Shown here one piece after another: positions 8,344 to 16,790 of a DNA stretch of 64,000 bases. The DNA comes from Actinacidiphila rubida (GTDB taxonomy: Bacteria; Actinomycetota; Actinomycetes; Streptomycetales; Streptomycetaceae): assembly GCF_900110255.1 (NCBI RefSeq), contig NZ_FODD01000037.1, positions 24,764-88,763 on the forward strand. Reading direction: 5' to 3'. A program made the translations under genes and the position numbers. Every line of letters begins with the position of its first letter. Position 1 is the first letter of the stretch. Under the pieces are notes generated by a model, which saw only the letters and a program-made list of their open reading frames with translations, had not been told where the DNA came from and searched no databases.

Positions 8344-9852
8344 TCAGCCCTGGACGCCGAGCTTCTCCAGCACCAGTTCACGGACGCGCTTGGCGTCCGC
8401 CTGGCCGCGGGTGAGCTTCATGACGGCGCCGATCAGCGCGCCGGCCGCCGCCAGGTTGCCGCCGCGGATCTTCTCGGCGATCGCCGCGTTGTCCGCGATC
8501 GCCTGGTCCACGGCCGCGCCGAGCGCGCTGTCGTCGGAGACGACCTTCAGCCCGCGCCGGTCCACGACCTGGTCCGGGTCGCCCTCGCCGGCCAGCACGC
8601 CCTCGATGACCTGCCGGGCCAGCTTGTCGTTGAGGTCGCCCGCGGCGACCAGCGCCGACACCCGGGCCACCTGCACCGGGGTGATCGGCACCGCCGGCAG
8701 CTCGACACCGGACTCGTTGGCGTGCCGGGCCAGCTCGCCCATCCACCACTTGCGGGCCGCGGCGCCGTCCGCGCCGGCGTCGATGGTGGCGACGATGAGG
8801 TCGAGGGCACCGGCGTTCAGCACCGACTGCATCTCGTGGTCGGAGATGCCCCAGTCCGTCTTCAGCCGCTCGCGGCGCAGCCGCGGCAGCTCGGGCAGAC
8901 CGGAGCGCAGCTCCTCGACCCAGTCGCGGGGCGGTGCCACCGGCACCAGGTCCGGCTCGGGGAAGTACCGGTAGTCCTCGGCCTCCTCCTTGATCCGGCC
9001 GGAGGTGGTGGAGCCGTCCTCCTCGTGGAAGTGACGGGTCTCCTGGACGATGGTGCCGCCGGTCGAGAGCACCGCGGCGTGCCGCTGGATCTCGTACCGG
9101 GCGGCCCGCTCGACGCTGCGCAGGCTGTTGACGTTCTTCGTCTCGCTGCGGGTGCCGAACTTCTGCTCGCCCCGGGGGCGCAGCGACAGGTTGACGTCGC
9201 AGCGCATCTGGCCCATCTCCATGCGGGCCTCGGACACCCCCAGCGCCTTGATCAGCTCACGCAGCTCGGCGACGTACGCCCGCGCCACCTCGGGGGCCCG
9301 GTCGCCGGCACCCTCGATCGGCTTGGTGACGATCTCGATCAGCGGGATGCCGGCCCGGTTGTAGTCCAGCAGCGAGTACGTCGCGCCGTGGATACGGCCG
9401 GTGGCCCCGCCGACGTGGGTGGACTTGCCGGTGTCCTCCTCCATGTGGGCGCGCTCGATCTGCACCCGGAAGACCTCCCCGTCCTCCAGCTGGACGTCCA
9501 GATAGCCGTTGAAGGCGATCGGCTCGTCGTACTGGGAGGTCTGGAAGTTCTTCGGCATGTCCGGGTAGAAGTAGTTCTTCCGCGCGAAGCGGCACCACTC
9601 GGCGATCTCGCAGTTCAGCGCCAGGCCGATCTTGATCGCGGACTCGACGCCGGTCGCGTTGACGACCGGCAGCGAGCCGGGCAGGCCCAGGCAGGTCGGG
9701 CACGTCTGCGAGTTGGGCGCGGCGCCCAGCTCCGTGGAGCAGCCGCAGAACATCTTGGTGCGGGTGCCCAGCTCGACGTGGACCTCGAGGCCCATCACCG
9801 GGTCGTAGGTCGCCAGCGCGTCCTCGTAGGGCAGCAGGTCCGTGACGGTCAC
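8344..9852 (-). CDS. gatB: Asp-tRNA(Asn)/Glu-tRNA(Gln) amidotransferase subunit B
   Basis: A 502-residue protein matching GatB over its whole length. The N-terminal cradle domain contains VMGLEVHVEL, CGCSTELGA, CPTCLGLPGSLP and FARKNYFYPDMPKNFQTSQYD, with the zinc-binding cysteines. The C-terminal helical and YqeY-like tail (from about residue 300) ends in VRELVLEKLGVQG. With GatA and GatC it amidates mischarged Glu-tRNA(Gln) or Asp-tRNA(Asn) in the cytoplasm, using ammonia from glutamine. It is the last gene of gatC-gatA-small gene-gatB and is followed by a strong terminator. Length and motifs are normal. Confidence 0.97.
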   Translation of the reverse strand: MTVTDLLPYEDALATYDPVMGLEVHVELGTRTKMFCGCSTELGAAPNSQTCPTCLGLPGSLPVVNATGVESAIKIGLALNCEIAEWCRFARKNYFYPDMPKNFQTSQYDEPIAFNGYLDVQLEDGEVFRVQIERAHMEEDTGKSTHVGGATGRIHGATYSLLDYNRAGIPLIEIVTKPIEGAGDRAPEVARAYVAELRELIKALGVSEARMEMGQMRCDVNLSLRPRGEQKFGTRSETKNVNSLRSVERAARYEIQRHAAVLSTGGTIVQETRHFHEEDGSTTSGRIKEEAEDYRYFPEPDLVPVAPPRDWVEELRSGLPELPRLRRERLKTDWGISDHEMQSVLNAGALDLIVATIDAGADGAAARKWWMGELARHANESGVELPAVPITPVQVARVSALVAAGDLNDKLARQVIEGVLAGEGDPDQVVDRRGLKVVSDDSALGAAVDQAIADNAAIAEKIRGGNLAAAGALIGAVMKLTRGQADAKRVRELVLEKLGVQG

Positions 9853-9877
9853 AGTTCGCTCTACCTCAGTCCTCTGA

Positions 9878-10102
9878 TCAGTCCGTCAGGACGTCGTCGT
9901 CGTGCTGGCGCAGCTCGCGGATGAGCAGAGCCACGCCGGTGGCCACCGCGGCCACCCGGATCAGGCCGTCCACCAGCTGCAGGGTGTCCTCGTCGCCCCG
10001 TGCGCTGCGTACCTTCTTGACGTTGCTGAAGGCGGCGAACAGGGTCGTGCCGATGGCCAGGTAGGTGCCGGCCTTGCTCTTCTTGCCCTTGTTGGTGCTC
10101 AC
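9878..10102 (-). CDS. Small membrane-anchored protein inside the gat operon
   Basis: A 74-residue protein starting MSTNKGKKSKAGTYLAIGT. It has a lysine-rich N-terminus, a weak hydrophobic stretch (residues 13-26) and a clear predicted helix at about 48-62 (VDGLIRVAAVATGVALLI), then an acidic tail (HDDDVLTD). The GTG start overlaps the gatA stop (GTGA at 10099-10102) and gatB begins 25 bp after its stop, so it is embedded in the operon and probably translated with gatA. I recall small hypothetical genes at this place in other Streptomyces; function is unknown. Confidence 0.8.
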   Translation of the reverse strand: MSTNKGKKSKAGTYLAIGTTLFAAFSNVKKVRSARGDEDTLQLVDGLIRVAAVATGVALLIRELRQHDDDVLTD

Positions 10103-11595
10103 AGCTGCGGTGCCTCCTCAAGCAGCGGGTGGCCCCACTTCGTCACGAAGGCGGCCTCGACGGCGGCGCCGACCCGGTAGAGCCGGTCGTCCTTGAGCGC
10201 GGGCGCGATGATCTGCAGACCCACCGGGAGACCATCCTCCGGGGCGAGACCGCAGGGCAGCGACATCGCCGCGTTGCCGGCCAGGTTGACCGGGATGGTG
10301 CAGAGGTCCGCCAGGTACATCGCCAGCGGGTCGTCGACGCGCTCGCCGATCGGGAACGCCGTGGTCGGAGTGGTCGGCGAGACGATCACGTCGACGCTCT
10401 CGAACGCCCGCTCGAAGTCGCGGGAGATCAGCGTGCGGACCTTCTGCGCCGAGCCGTAGTACGCGTCGTAGTAGCCGGAGCTGAGCGCGTACGTGCCGAG
10501 GATGACGCGGCGCTTGACCTCGGGACCGAAGCCGGCCTCGCGGGTCAGCGCGGTGACCTCCTCCGCGGAGTGCGAGCCGTCGTCGCCGACCCGCAGCCCG
10601 TAGCGCATGGCGTCGAAGCGGGCCAGGTTGCTGGAGCACTCCGACGGCGCGATCAGGTAGTAGGCGGCCAGCGCGTAGGTGAACGACGGGCAGGACAGCT
10701 CGACGACCTCGGCACCCAGCTCGCGCAGCATCTCCACGGACTCGTTGAACCGCTGCACGACGCCGGCCTGGAAGCCCTCGCCGCCGAACTCCTTGATGAC
10801 GCCGACCCGCAGGCCCGCGACGCTGCCGTTGCGGGCGGCCTCGACGACCGGCGGCACCGGCACGTCGACGGAGGTGGAGTCCATCGGGTCGTGCCCGGCG
10901 ATCACCTCGTGCAGCAGGGCCGCGTCGAGCACCGTGCGGGCGCACGGCCCGCCCTGGTCCAGGGACGAGGAGAACGCCACCATGCCGTACCGGGACACCC
11001 CGCCGTAGGTCGGCTTCACGCCGACGGTGGCGGTGACGGCGGCGGGCTGCCGGATGGAGCCGCCGGTGTCGGTGCCGATGGCCAGCGGCGCCTGGTACGA
11101 GGCCAGGGCCGCGGCCGAGCCGCCGCCGGAGCCGCCGGGGATGCGGGTGAGGTCCCACGGGTTGCCCGTGGGACCGTACGCGCTGTTCTCGGTGGAGGAC
11201 CCCATGGCGAACTCGTCCATGTTGGTCTTGCCGAGGATCACCACGTCGGCGTCCTTGAGCCGCTTGGTGACCGTCGCGTCGTACGGCGGGATCCAGCCCT
11301 CGAGGATCTTGGAGCCGACGGTGGTCGGCACGCCCTCGGTGGTGAAGATGTCCTTCAGGGCCAGCGGGACGCCGGCCAGCGGGCCGAGCGGCTCGCCCGC
11401 GGCGCGCTTGGCGTCCACCGCGCGGGCCTGGGCGAGCGCGCCCTCGCGGTCGACGTGCAGGAAGGCGTGCACCTTCTCGTCGACGGCCTCGATACGGGCC
11501 AGGTGCGCCTCGGTGACCTCGACGGCGGTCAGCTCGCCGGAGGCGATCTTCGCGGCGGTCTCGGCCGCCGTCAGCCTGATGATGTCGGTCGTCAT
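10099..11595 (-). CDS. gatA: Asp-tRNA(Asn)/Glu-tRNA(Gln) amidotransferase subunit A
   Basis: A 498-residue amidase-signature enzyme that hydrolyses glutamine to supply ammonia to GatB. The catalytic Lys lies in LAGVPLALKDIF (about residue 80) and the two serines in PGGSGGGSAAA and GTDTGGSIRQPA. The first motif reads GGSGGGS rather than the textbook GGSSGGS; the signature pattern allows this and, as I recall, it is usual in actinobacterial GatA. The ATG at 11595 lies five bases after the gatC stop, and the stop overlaps the GTG of the next gene. Length is normal. Confidence 0.97.
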   Translation of the reverse strand: MTTDIIRLTAAETAAKIASGELTAVEVTEAHLARIEAVDEKVHAFLHVDREGALAQARAVDAKRAAGEPLGPLAGVPLALKDIFTTEGVPTTVGSKILEGWIPPYDATVTKRLKDADVVILGKTNMDEFAMGSSTENSAYGPTGNPWDLTRIPGGSGGGSAAALASYQAPLAIGTDTGGSIRQPAAVTATVGVKPTYGGVSRYGMVAFSSSLDQGGPCARTVLDAALLHEVIAGHDPMDSTSVDVPVPPVVEAARNGSVAGLRVGVIKEFGGEGFQAGVVQRFNESVEMLRELGAEVVELSCPSFTYALAAYYLIAPSECSSNLARFDAMRYGLRVGDDGSHSAEEVTALTREAGFGPEVKRRVILGTYALSSGYYDAYYGSAQKVRTLISRDFERAFESVDVIVSPTTPTTAFPIGERVDDPLAMYLADLCTIPVNLAGNAAMSLPCGLAPEDGLPVGLQIIAPALKDDRLYRVGAAVEAAFVTKWGHPLLEEAPQL

Positions 11596-11600
11596 CACGA

Positions 11601-11897
11601 TCAGTCCTCCCCGAGGATCTGGGGCACCTTGAAGCGCTGCTGCTCCTGCGCGGGCGCGCCGGACAGGGCCTGGTCCGGGGTCAGGGACGGCCGGACGGTG
11701 TCCTGGCGCATGACGTTGGTCAGGGGCAGCGGGTGGGAGGTCGGCGGGACGTCCTCGCCGGCCACCTCGGAGACGCGGGCTACGGCACCGATGATGTCGT
11801 CGAGCTGTCCGGCGAAGTGGTCCAACTCTTCGCTGGAGAGCTCCAGTCGTGCCAGCCGGCCGAGGTGCGCGACCTCCTCGGGCGTGATGCCAGGCAT
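11601..11897 (-). CDS. gatC: Asp-tRNA(Asn)/Glu-tRNA(Gln) amidotransferase subunit C
   Basis: A 98-residue GatC, the small belt-like subunit that wraps the GatA-GatB interface. The family start ITPEEVAHLGRLARLELS is present, followed by a helix with FAGQLDDIIGAVARV and the extended C-terminal segment (NVMRQDTVRPSL). AGAGGAT lies before the ATG. It is the first gene of the minus-strand gat operon; the promoter should lie in 11898-12026, but I could not pick a convincing -35/-10 pair. Confidence 0.96.
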   Translation of the reverse strand: MPGITPEEVAHLGRLARLELSSEELDHFAGQLDDIIGAVARVSEVAGEDVPPTSHPLPLTNVMRQDTVRPSLTPDQALSGAPAQEQQRFKVPQILGED

Positions 11898-12026
11898 GCG
11901 GCGATCCTCTGGGGGGTGAGATGTCGTTTGTGGCCTCAATCCTACGGGCCCCGAGGTACGCGCCCGCACCCCCATTACCCCCGCGCCCCGCCGGAACCCG
12001 GGGCCCGGCCCGTCGCGGGGCGGGAG

Positions 12027-14336
12027 CTAGCTCGTCGCGGCCCTGCCGGTGGGGGTGCCTGCGTCGGCGACGGACGCGTGCTCGGGCTCCGGCTCCGCGG
12101 GCGGGAGGGCGGGAAGGGGCGAGGCCGGGAGGGCGGACAGAGGCGCATCCGGGAGGGCGGGCAGAGGTGCGTCCGGCGCGGCGGAGGCGCCGCGGGCGGC
12201 GGCCGTCCGGGCGGGGCGGGCCGGCCGCTGCCAGCCGCCCTCGCCGCGGGCCCGCAGCCAGGTCGTGGCCTCGTCGGGCGGCATCGCGGCGGCGACCAGC
12301 CAGCCCTGCACGGCGTCGCAGCGCAGGTCCCGCAGCCGCTCCCAGGTCTCGTCGTCCTCCACGCCCTCGGCGACGACCATCAGGCCGAGGGAGTGCGCCA
12401 GGTCCACGGTGCAGCGGACGATCTCGGCGTCCTCGGGGTCCACGACCAGCCGGGCCACGAACGAGCGGTCGATCTTCAGCTCGCTGACGGGCAGCCGGCG
12501 CAGGTGGACCAGCGAGGAGTAGCCGGTGCCGAAGTCGTCCAGCGACATCTTCACGCCGTGGCCGGTGAGCGCGTTGAGCGTCTCGGCGGCCCGCTGCGGG
12601 TCCTCCAGCAGCACGTGCTCCGTGATCTCCAGCTGCAGGCAGCCGGGCGGCACCCGGTGGTGGGCCAGGCGGGCGGCGACGGCTCCGGCGAAGCCGGGGC
12701 TGTGCACGTCGCGCGGCGACACGTTGACGGCGACCGGCACGTCGATCCCGGCCTCGCGCCAGCGGGCGATCTGGGCCAGCGCGGTGTCCAGCACGTACTC
12801 GGTCAGCTGGGGCATCAGGCCGGACGTCTCGGCCATGGCGATGAACTCGTCGGGGTTGACCCGGCCGCGGTCCGGGTGCTCCCAGCGCACCAGCGCCTCC
12901 AGGCCGGCGACCTGGCCGTCGAACCGCACCTTGGGCTGGTAGTGCAGCTCCACCTCGCCGGCGTCCAGGGCGCGCCGCAGGTCGCCGAGCAGGCCCAGCC
13001 GGTCGGGGGTGTTGCCGTCGCGGGTGATCTCGTAGACCTCGACGCCGCTGCGGTCCCGCTTGGCCTGGTACATCGCGACGTCGGCGCGGCGCAGCAGGCC
13101 CTCGGCGTCCAGCGCGTGGTCCGGGAAGACCGCGACCCCGGCGCTGGCCTCCAGCACCAGGGTCAGGCCGTCGAGCCCGATCGGTGAGCCCAGTGCCGCG
13201 ACCAGGGCCCTGGCGACGCGCTGGGCCCGGGTCGGCGAGTCGCAGGCCGGCAGCAGCACGGCGAACTCGTCGCCGCCGAGCCGGGCCGCCTCGGCGCCGC
13301 GCGGCAGCGCCAGCCGCAGCCGGTCGGCGATCTGCAGCAGCAGCCGGTCGCCGGCGAGGTGGCCGAGGGTGTCGTTGACCGAGCGGAACTTGTCCAGGTC
13401 GATGAGGATCAGGCCGACCCGGCCGGCGCCGGGCGTGGTGCCGCCGTCGGCGAGGCCGGGCTCCTTGGCCCGTTCCGCCGCGACGTCGATCGCCGACCAG
13501 GCGCGTTCCAGCAGCCACTGGCGGTTGGGCAGCCCGGTGAGCGGGTCGCGCAGCTGCTCCTCGGCACGGGCGTGGGCGATCCACAGGGTGGAGTCGAGCG
13601 CGATCAGCGGCACCGAGAACAGCGGCAGCAGCGACGGCTTGTCGCAGGCCACGACGAGGATCAGCGGGGAGATGCCGAGCAGGGCGACGCCGACCATGCC
13701 CTGCCGGACCAGTGCGGTGCGGGCCACCGTCGGCAGGCCGCCGCTGCGCGGCGCGAAGGCCCACCACAGCAGGGCGCGGGTGGCGGCCAGGTAGGCCAGT
13801 CCGGTGACGCCCACGGTGACGGCGGCGGTCGCCGACCACGCGTCGGGCACCCACGGGTGCTCGACCGAGGGAGAGGTGCCGAAGGCCCACAGGGCCAGCG
13901 CGCCGGCACCGATGCCGAGGATGTCGATGGCGCCGTGCAGCACGGCCTGCCGCCAGCGGTGCCGGCGGGCGGCGCCGACCAGGACCACCACGGCGAGGCT
14001 GACCAGGACGGCGGGGACCCAGCCGTAGAGCATCAGCATGGCCAGGGTGAGGGCGGCGCCGGAGCCGGTGCCGCCCCACCAGCGGTCGCGGCCCATGGCC
14101 ACCAGGTGGCCGACGATGATGCCGGTGAGGAACGCGAACGCCCAGCCCACCGTGCCGCCGGGGAAGAGGGCGTGACCCTCGTTCAGCAACCGGACCACAC
14201 CGGCCAGCAGGGCGGTCGCGGCGACGGCGGTGAGTGCCCGCCGGGCCAGCGGCCCGGGACGGGCGGGGAGTACGGACGGGCGCACGGCGGGGCGTCCCAG
14301 CAGGGGCGCCGCTCGGGCGCTGTCCGTTGATTCCAT
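12027..14336 (-). CDS. Membrane-bound GGDEF-EAL cyclic-di-GMP protein
   Basis: A 769-residue protein that probably makes or breaks cyclic-di-GMP. The N-terminal 255 residues hold several hydrophobic helices (for example LARRALTAVAATALLAGVV). The GGDEF domain follows, with intact RLGGDEFAVLLP (GGDEF about residues 353-357). The EAL domain has intact EALVRWEHP (about 478), DDFGTGYSSL and LKIDRSFV motifs, so both activities are possible. The usual RxxD inhibitory site is not visible in front of GGDEF. The tail from about 695 is Ala/Pro/Glu-rich. Start ATG 14336 has AGAGGGA upstream. It lies between ligA and gatC; from memory a Streptomyces Cdg-type protein occupies this place. Confidence 0.93.
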   Translation of the reverse strand: MESTDSARAAPLLGRPAVRPSVLPARPGPLARRALTAVAATALLAGVVRLLNEGHALFPGGTVGWAFAFLTGIIVGHLVAMGRDRWWGGTGSGAALTLAMLMLYGWVPAVLVSLAVVVLVGAARRHRWRQAVLHGAIDILGIGAGALALWAFGTSPSVEHPWVPDAWSATAAVTVGVTGLAYLAATRALLWWAFAPRSGGLPTVARTALVRQGMVGVALLGISPLILVVACDKPSLLPLFSVPLIALDSTLWIAHARAEEQLRDPLTGLPNRQWLLERAWSAIDVAAERAKEPGLADGGTTPGAGRVGLILIDLDKFRSVNDTLGHLAGDRLLLQIADRLRLALPRGAEAARLGGDEFAVLLPACDSPTRAQRVARALVAALGSPIGLDGLTLVLEASAGVAVFPDHALDAEGLLRRADVAMYQAKRDRSGVEVYEITRDGNTPDRLGLLGDLRRALDAGEVELHYQPKVRFDGQVAGLEALVRWEHPDRGRVNPDEFIAMAETSGLMPQLTEYVLDTALAQIARWREAGIDVPVAVNVSPRDVHSPGFAGAVAARLAHHRVPPGCLQLEITEHVLLEDPQRAAETLNALTGHGVKMSLDDFGTGYSSLVHLRRLPVSELKIDRSFVARLVVDPEDAEIVRCTVDLAHSLGLMVVAEGVEDDETWERLRDLRCDAVQGWLVAAAMPPDEATTWLRARGEGGWQRPARPARTAAARGASAAPDAPLPALPDAPLSALPASPLPALPPAEPEPEHASVADAGTPTGRAATS

Positions 14337-14520
14337 GCCCGTCCCTCTCACTGCCCTCTTGCAAGCAGGTACCTCGCGCCGATACCCCTGGGCGATGCCC
14401 CGCTTCAGGTGTGGTGCACGGTTGTTGCCGGGATGGCGCGCCGTTCCACAGTAGGCCGCGAGGCGGTGGCGCGAGCACCGAACGACTGCCATTGCCGAAG
14501 GCGACCTGCGGAGTCACCGT

Positions 14521-14548
14521 ATTCTGATATGGGCTGATCGGGTGACAA
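14521..14548 (-). promoter_or_regulatory. Putative promoter of the GGDEF-EAL gene
   Basis: On the minus strand TTGTCA (14548-14543) and CAGAAT (14526-14521) are separated by 16 bp, in one of the few AT-richer spots of the gap between ligA and the GGDEF-EAL gene. It would give an untranslated leader of about 175 nt. This is pattern evidence only. Confidence 0.4.
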
Positions 14549-14559
14549 GTTCGGCTTCT

Positions 14560-16776
14560 TCAGGCCGATTCACCGTCACTTTCCGCCGGATTCACCGCGA
14601 CGCCGCGTGCCGCCTCGGGTCCCTGTTCGAGCAGGACGGCGAATCCGTCCTCGTCGAGGACCGGGACCTTCAGCTGCACGGCCTTCTCGTACTTCGAGCC
14701 CGGGTTGTCGCCGACCACCACGAAGTCCGTTTTCTTGGAAACCGAACCGGTGACTTTCGCACCCCGGCCGCCCAGCGCCTCCTTTGCGCCATCCCGGGTA
14801 AAGGAGGCGAGGGTTCCGGTCACCACCACGGTGAGTCCTTCGAGTGGCCGCGGGCCCTCGTCCGAGCCCTCCTCGGTGAACCGCACGCCGGCCGCGCGCC
14901 ATTTCTCGATGATCTCCAGGTGCCAGTCCTCGGCGAACCACTGCTTGACGGAGGCGGCGATGGTGGGCCCCACCCCGTCGACCGCGGCCAGCTCCTCCTC
15001 GGCGGCGTCCCTGATCCGGTCCAGGTCGCGGAACTCGCGGGCCAGCGCCTCGGCGGCGACCGGGCCGACGTGCCGGATGGACAGGCCGGTGATGATCCGG
15101 GCCAGCGGGCGGTCCTTGGCGGCCTCGATGTTGTCGAGCATCGCCAGCGCGTTCTTCTTCGGCTCGCCCTTCTGGTTGGCGAAGAAGCTCACCACCTTGG
15201 GCTCGCCGGTGGCCGGGTCCCGCTTGGGCAGGCCGGTGTCCTGGTCCAGCACGTAGGAGCGGATCGGCAGCAGCGTGTCGATGTCGAGGGTGAACAGGTC
15301 GCCCTCGTCCTTCAGCGGCGGTTCGGCGTCCAGCGGCTGGGTCAGGGCGGTGGCCGCGACGTAGCCGAACGCCTCGATGTCCAGGCAGCGGCGACCGACC
15401 AGGTAGTACAGGCGCTCGCGCAACTGGGCAGGGCAGAAGCGGGCGTTGGGGCAGCGCAAGTCGACGTCGCCCTCCTTCATCGGCTGCAGCGCGGTGCCGC
15501 AGTCCGGGCACTCGGCGGGCATCACGAACTCCCGCTCACTGCCGTCCCGCAGGTCCGCGACCGGGCCGAGGATCTCGGGGATCACGTCGCCCGCCTTGCG
15601 CAGCACCACCGTGTCGCCGATCAGGACGCCCTTCTTCTTGACGACGTCCTGGTTGTGGAGGGTCGCGAACTCGACCTCCGAGCCGGCCACGTGCACCGGA
15701 TCGACCACCGCGTACGGGGTGACACGGCCGGTGCGGCCGACGCCGACCCGGATGTCGACCAGCTTGGTGTTGACCTCCTCCGGCGCGTACTTCCAGGCGA
15801 TGGCCCAGCGCGGCGCGCGTGAGGTGGAGCCGAGCCGGCCCTGCAGCGGGATCTCGTCGACCTTCACCACCACGCCGTCGATCTCGTGCTCGACGTCGTG
15901 CCGGTGCTCGCCGTAGTAGGCGATGAACTCCCTTACGGCGTCCAGGGAGTCGACGACCTTGTTGTGCCGGGCGGTGGGCAGGCCCCACTCGCTCAGCAGC
16001 TCGTAGGCGTGCGACTGGCAGTCGATGGCGAAGCCGCGGCGGGCGCCGATGCCGTGCACGACCATCCGCAGCGGGCGGGTCGCGGTCACCCGCGGGTCCT
16101 TCTGCCGCAGCGACCCGGCCGCGGCGTTGCGCGGGTTGGCGAAGGGCTTGTCGCCCGCCTCCACCAGCCGGGCGTTGAGCTCCTCGAACTTGTCCCCGGG
16201 GAAGTACACCTCGCCGCGGATCTCGACCAGCTCCGGTACCCGCTCGCCGGCCAGCCGGTCGGGGATGTCGGCGATGGTGCGCACGTTCGTGGTGATGTCC
16301 TCGCCGGTGCGGCCGTCCCCGCGGGTGGCGGCGCGGGTCAGCCGGCCGTTCTCGTACGTGAGGTTGACCGCGAGGCCGTCGACCTTGAGCTCGCACAGGA
16401 AGTGGTACGGGCTGCGCTCGTTGCCGGGCGGGCCCAGCTCGGCGGCGACCCGGTCGGCCCAGGTGGCCAGTTCCTCGTCGGTGAACGCGTTGTCGAGGGA
16501 GAGCAGCCGCTCGATGTGCTGGACGCTGGCGAAGTCCGTCTCGTAGGCGCCGGCCACCTTCTGGGTGGGCGAGTCCGGGGTGCGCAGCGCCGGGTGGCGC
16601 TCCTCGATCCCCTCCAGCTCCCGCAGCAGCCGGTCGAACTCGGCGTCGCTGACGACCGGCGCGTCGTTGACGTAGTAGCGGAAGCGGTGCTCCTCGATCT
16701 GCTCGGACAGGCGGGCGTGCTGCTCTCGCGCCTCGGCGGGGATCTCCGCGGGGGCTGCGTCCTCCTGGGCTGCCAC
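14560..16776 (-). CDS. ligA: NAD-dependent DNA ligase
   Basis: A 738-residue LigA that seals nicks during replication and repair using NAD+. The domains are in standard order: Ia and adenylation domain with the catalytic lysine in LKVDGLAVN (Lys131), OB fold, four-cysteine zinc finger (CPDCGTALQ ... RCPNARFCPAQL), helix-hairpin-helix region, and C-terminal BRCT domain (LEGLTVVVTGTLASF to the end). GTG 16776 is chosen because GGAAGGA sits seven bases upstream. An alternative GTG at 16794 overlaps the preceding stop (GTGA) but lacks a ribosome-binding site. Either way it is co-transcribed with the MetE-like gene. Confidence 0.97.
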   Translation of the reverse strand: MAAQEDAAPAEIPAEAREQHARLSEQIEEHRFRYYVNDAPVVSDAEFDRLLRELEGIEERHPALRTPDSPTQKVAGAYETDFASVQHIERLLSLDNAFTDEELATWADRVAAELGPPGNERSPYHFLCELKVDGLAVNLTYENGRLTRAATRGDGRTGEDITTNVRTIADIPDRLAGERVPELVEIRGEVYFPGDKFEELNARLVEAGDKPFANPRNAAAGSLRQKDPRVTATRPLRMVVHGIGARRGFAIDCQSHAYELLSEWGLPTARHNKVVDSLDAVREFIAYYGEHRHDVEHEIDGVVVKVDEIPLQGRLGSTSRAPRWAIAWKYAPEEVNTKLVDIRVGVGRTGRVTPYAVVDPVHVAGSEVEFATLHNQDVVKKKGVLIGDTVVLRKAGDVIPEILGPVADLRDGSEREFVMPAECPDCGTALQPMKEGDVDLRCPNARFCPAQLRERLYYLVGRRCLDIEAFGYVAATALTQPLDAEPPLKDEGDLFTLDIDTLLPIRSYVLDQDTGLPKRDPATGEPKVVSFFANQKGEPKKNALAMLDNIEAAKDRPLARIITGLSIRHVGPVAAEALAREFRDLDRIRDAAEEELAAVDGVGPTIAASVKQWFAEDWHLEIIEKWRAAGVRFTEEGSDEGPRPLEGLTVVVTGTLASFTRDGAKEALGGRGAKVTGSVSKKTDFVVVGDNPGSKYEKAVQLKVPVLDEDGFAVLLEQGPEAARGVAVNPAESDGESA

Positions 16777-16790
16777 GATTCCGTCCTTCC

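Noticed and set aside
10860..11160. GatA active-site loss, because the motif reads GGSGGGS instead of GGSSGGS
   Set aside because: The catalytic Ser is kept and the amidase signature allows Gly at the next position; as I recall this is normal in actinobacteria.
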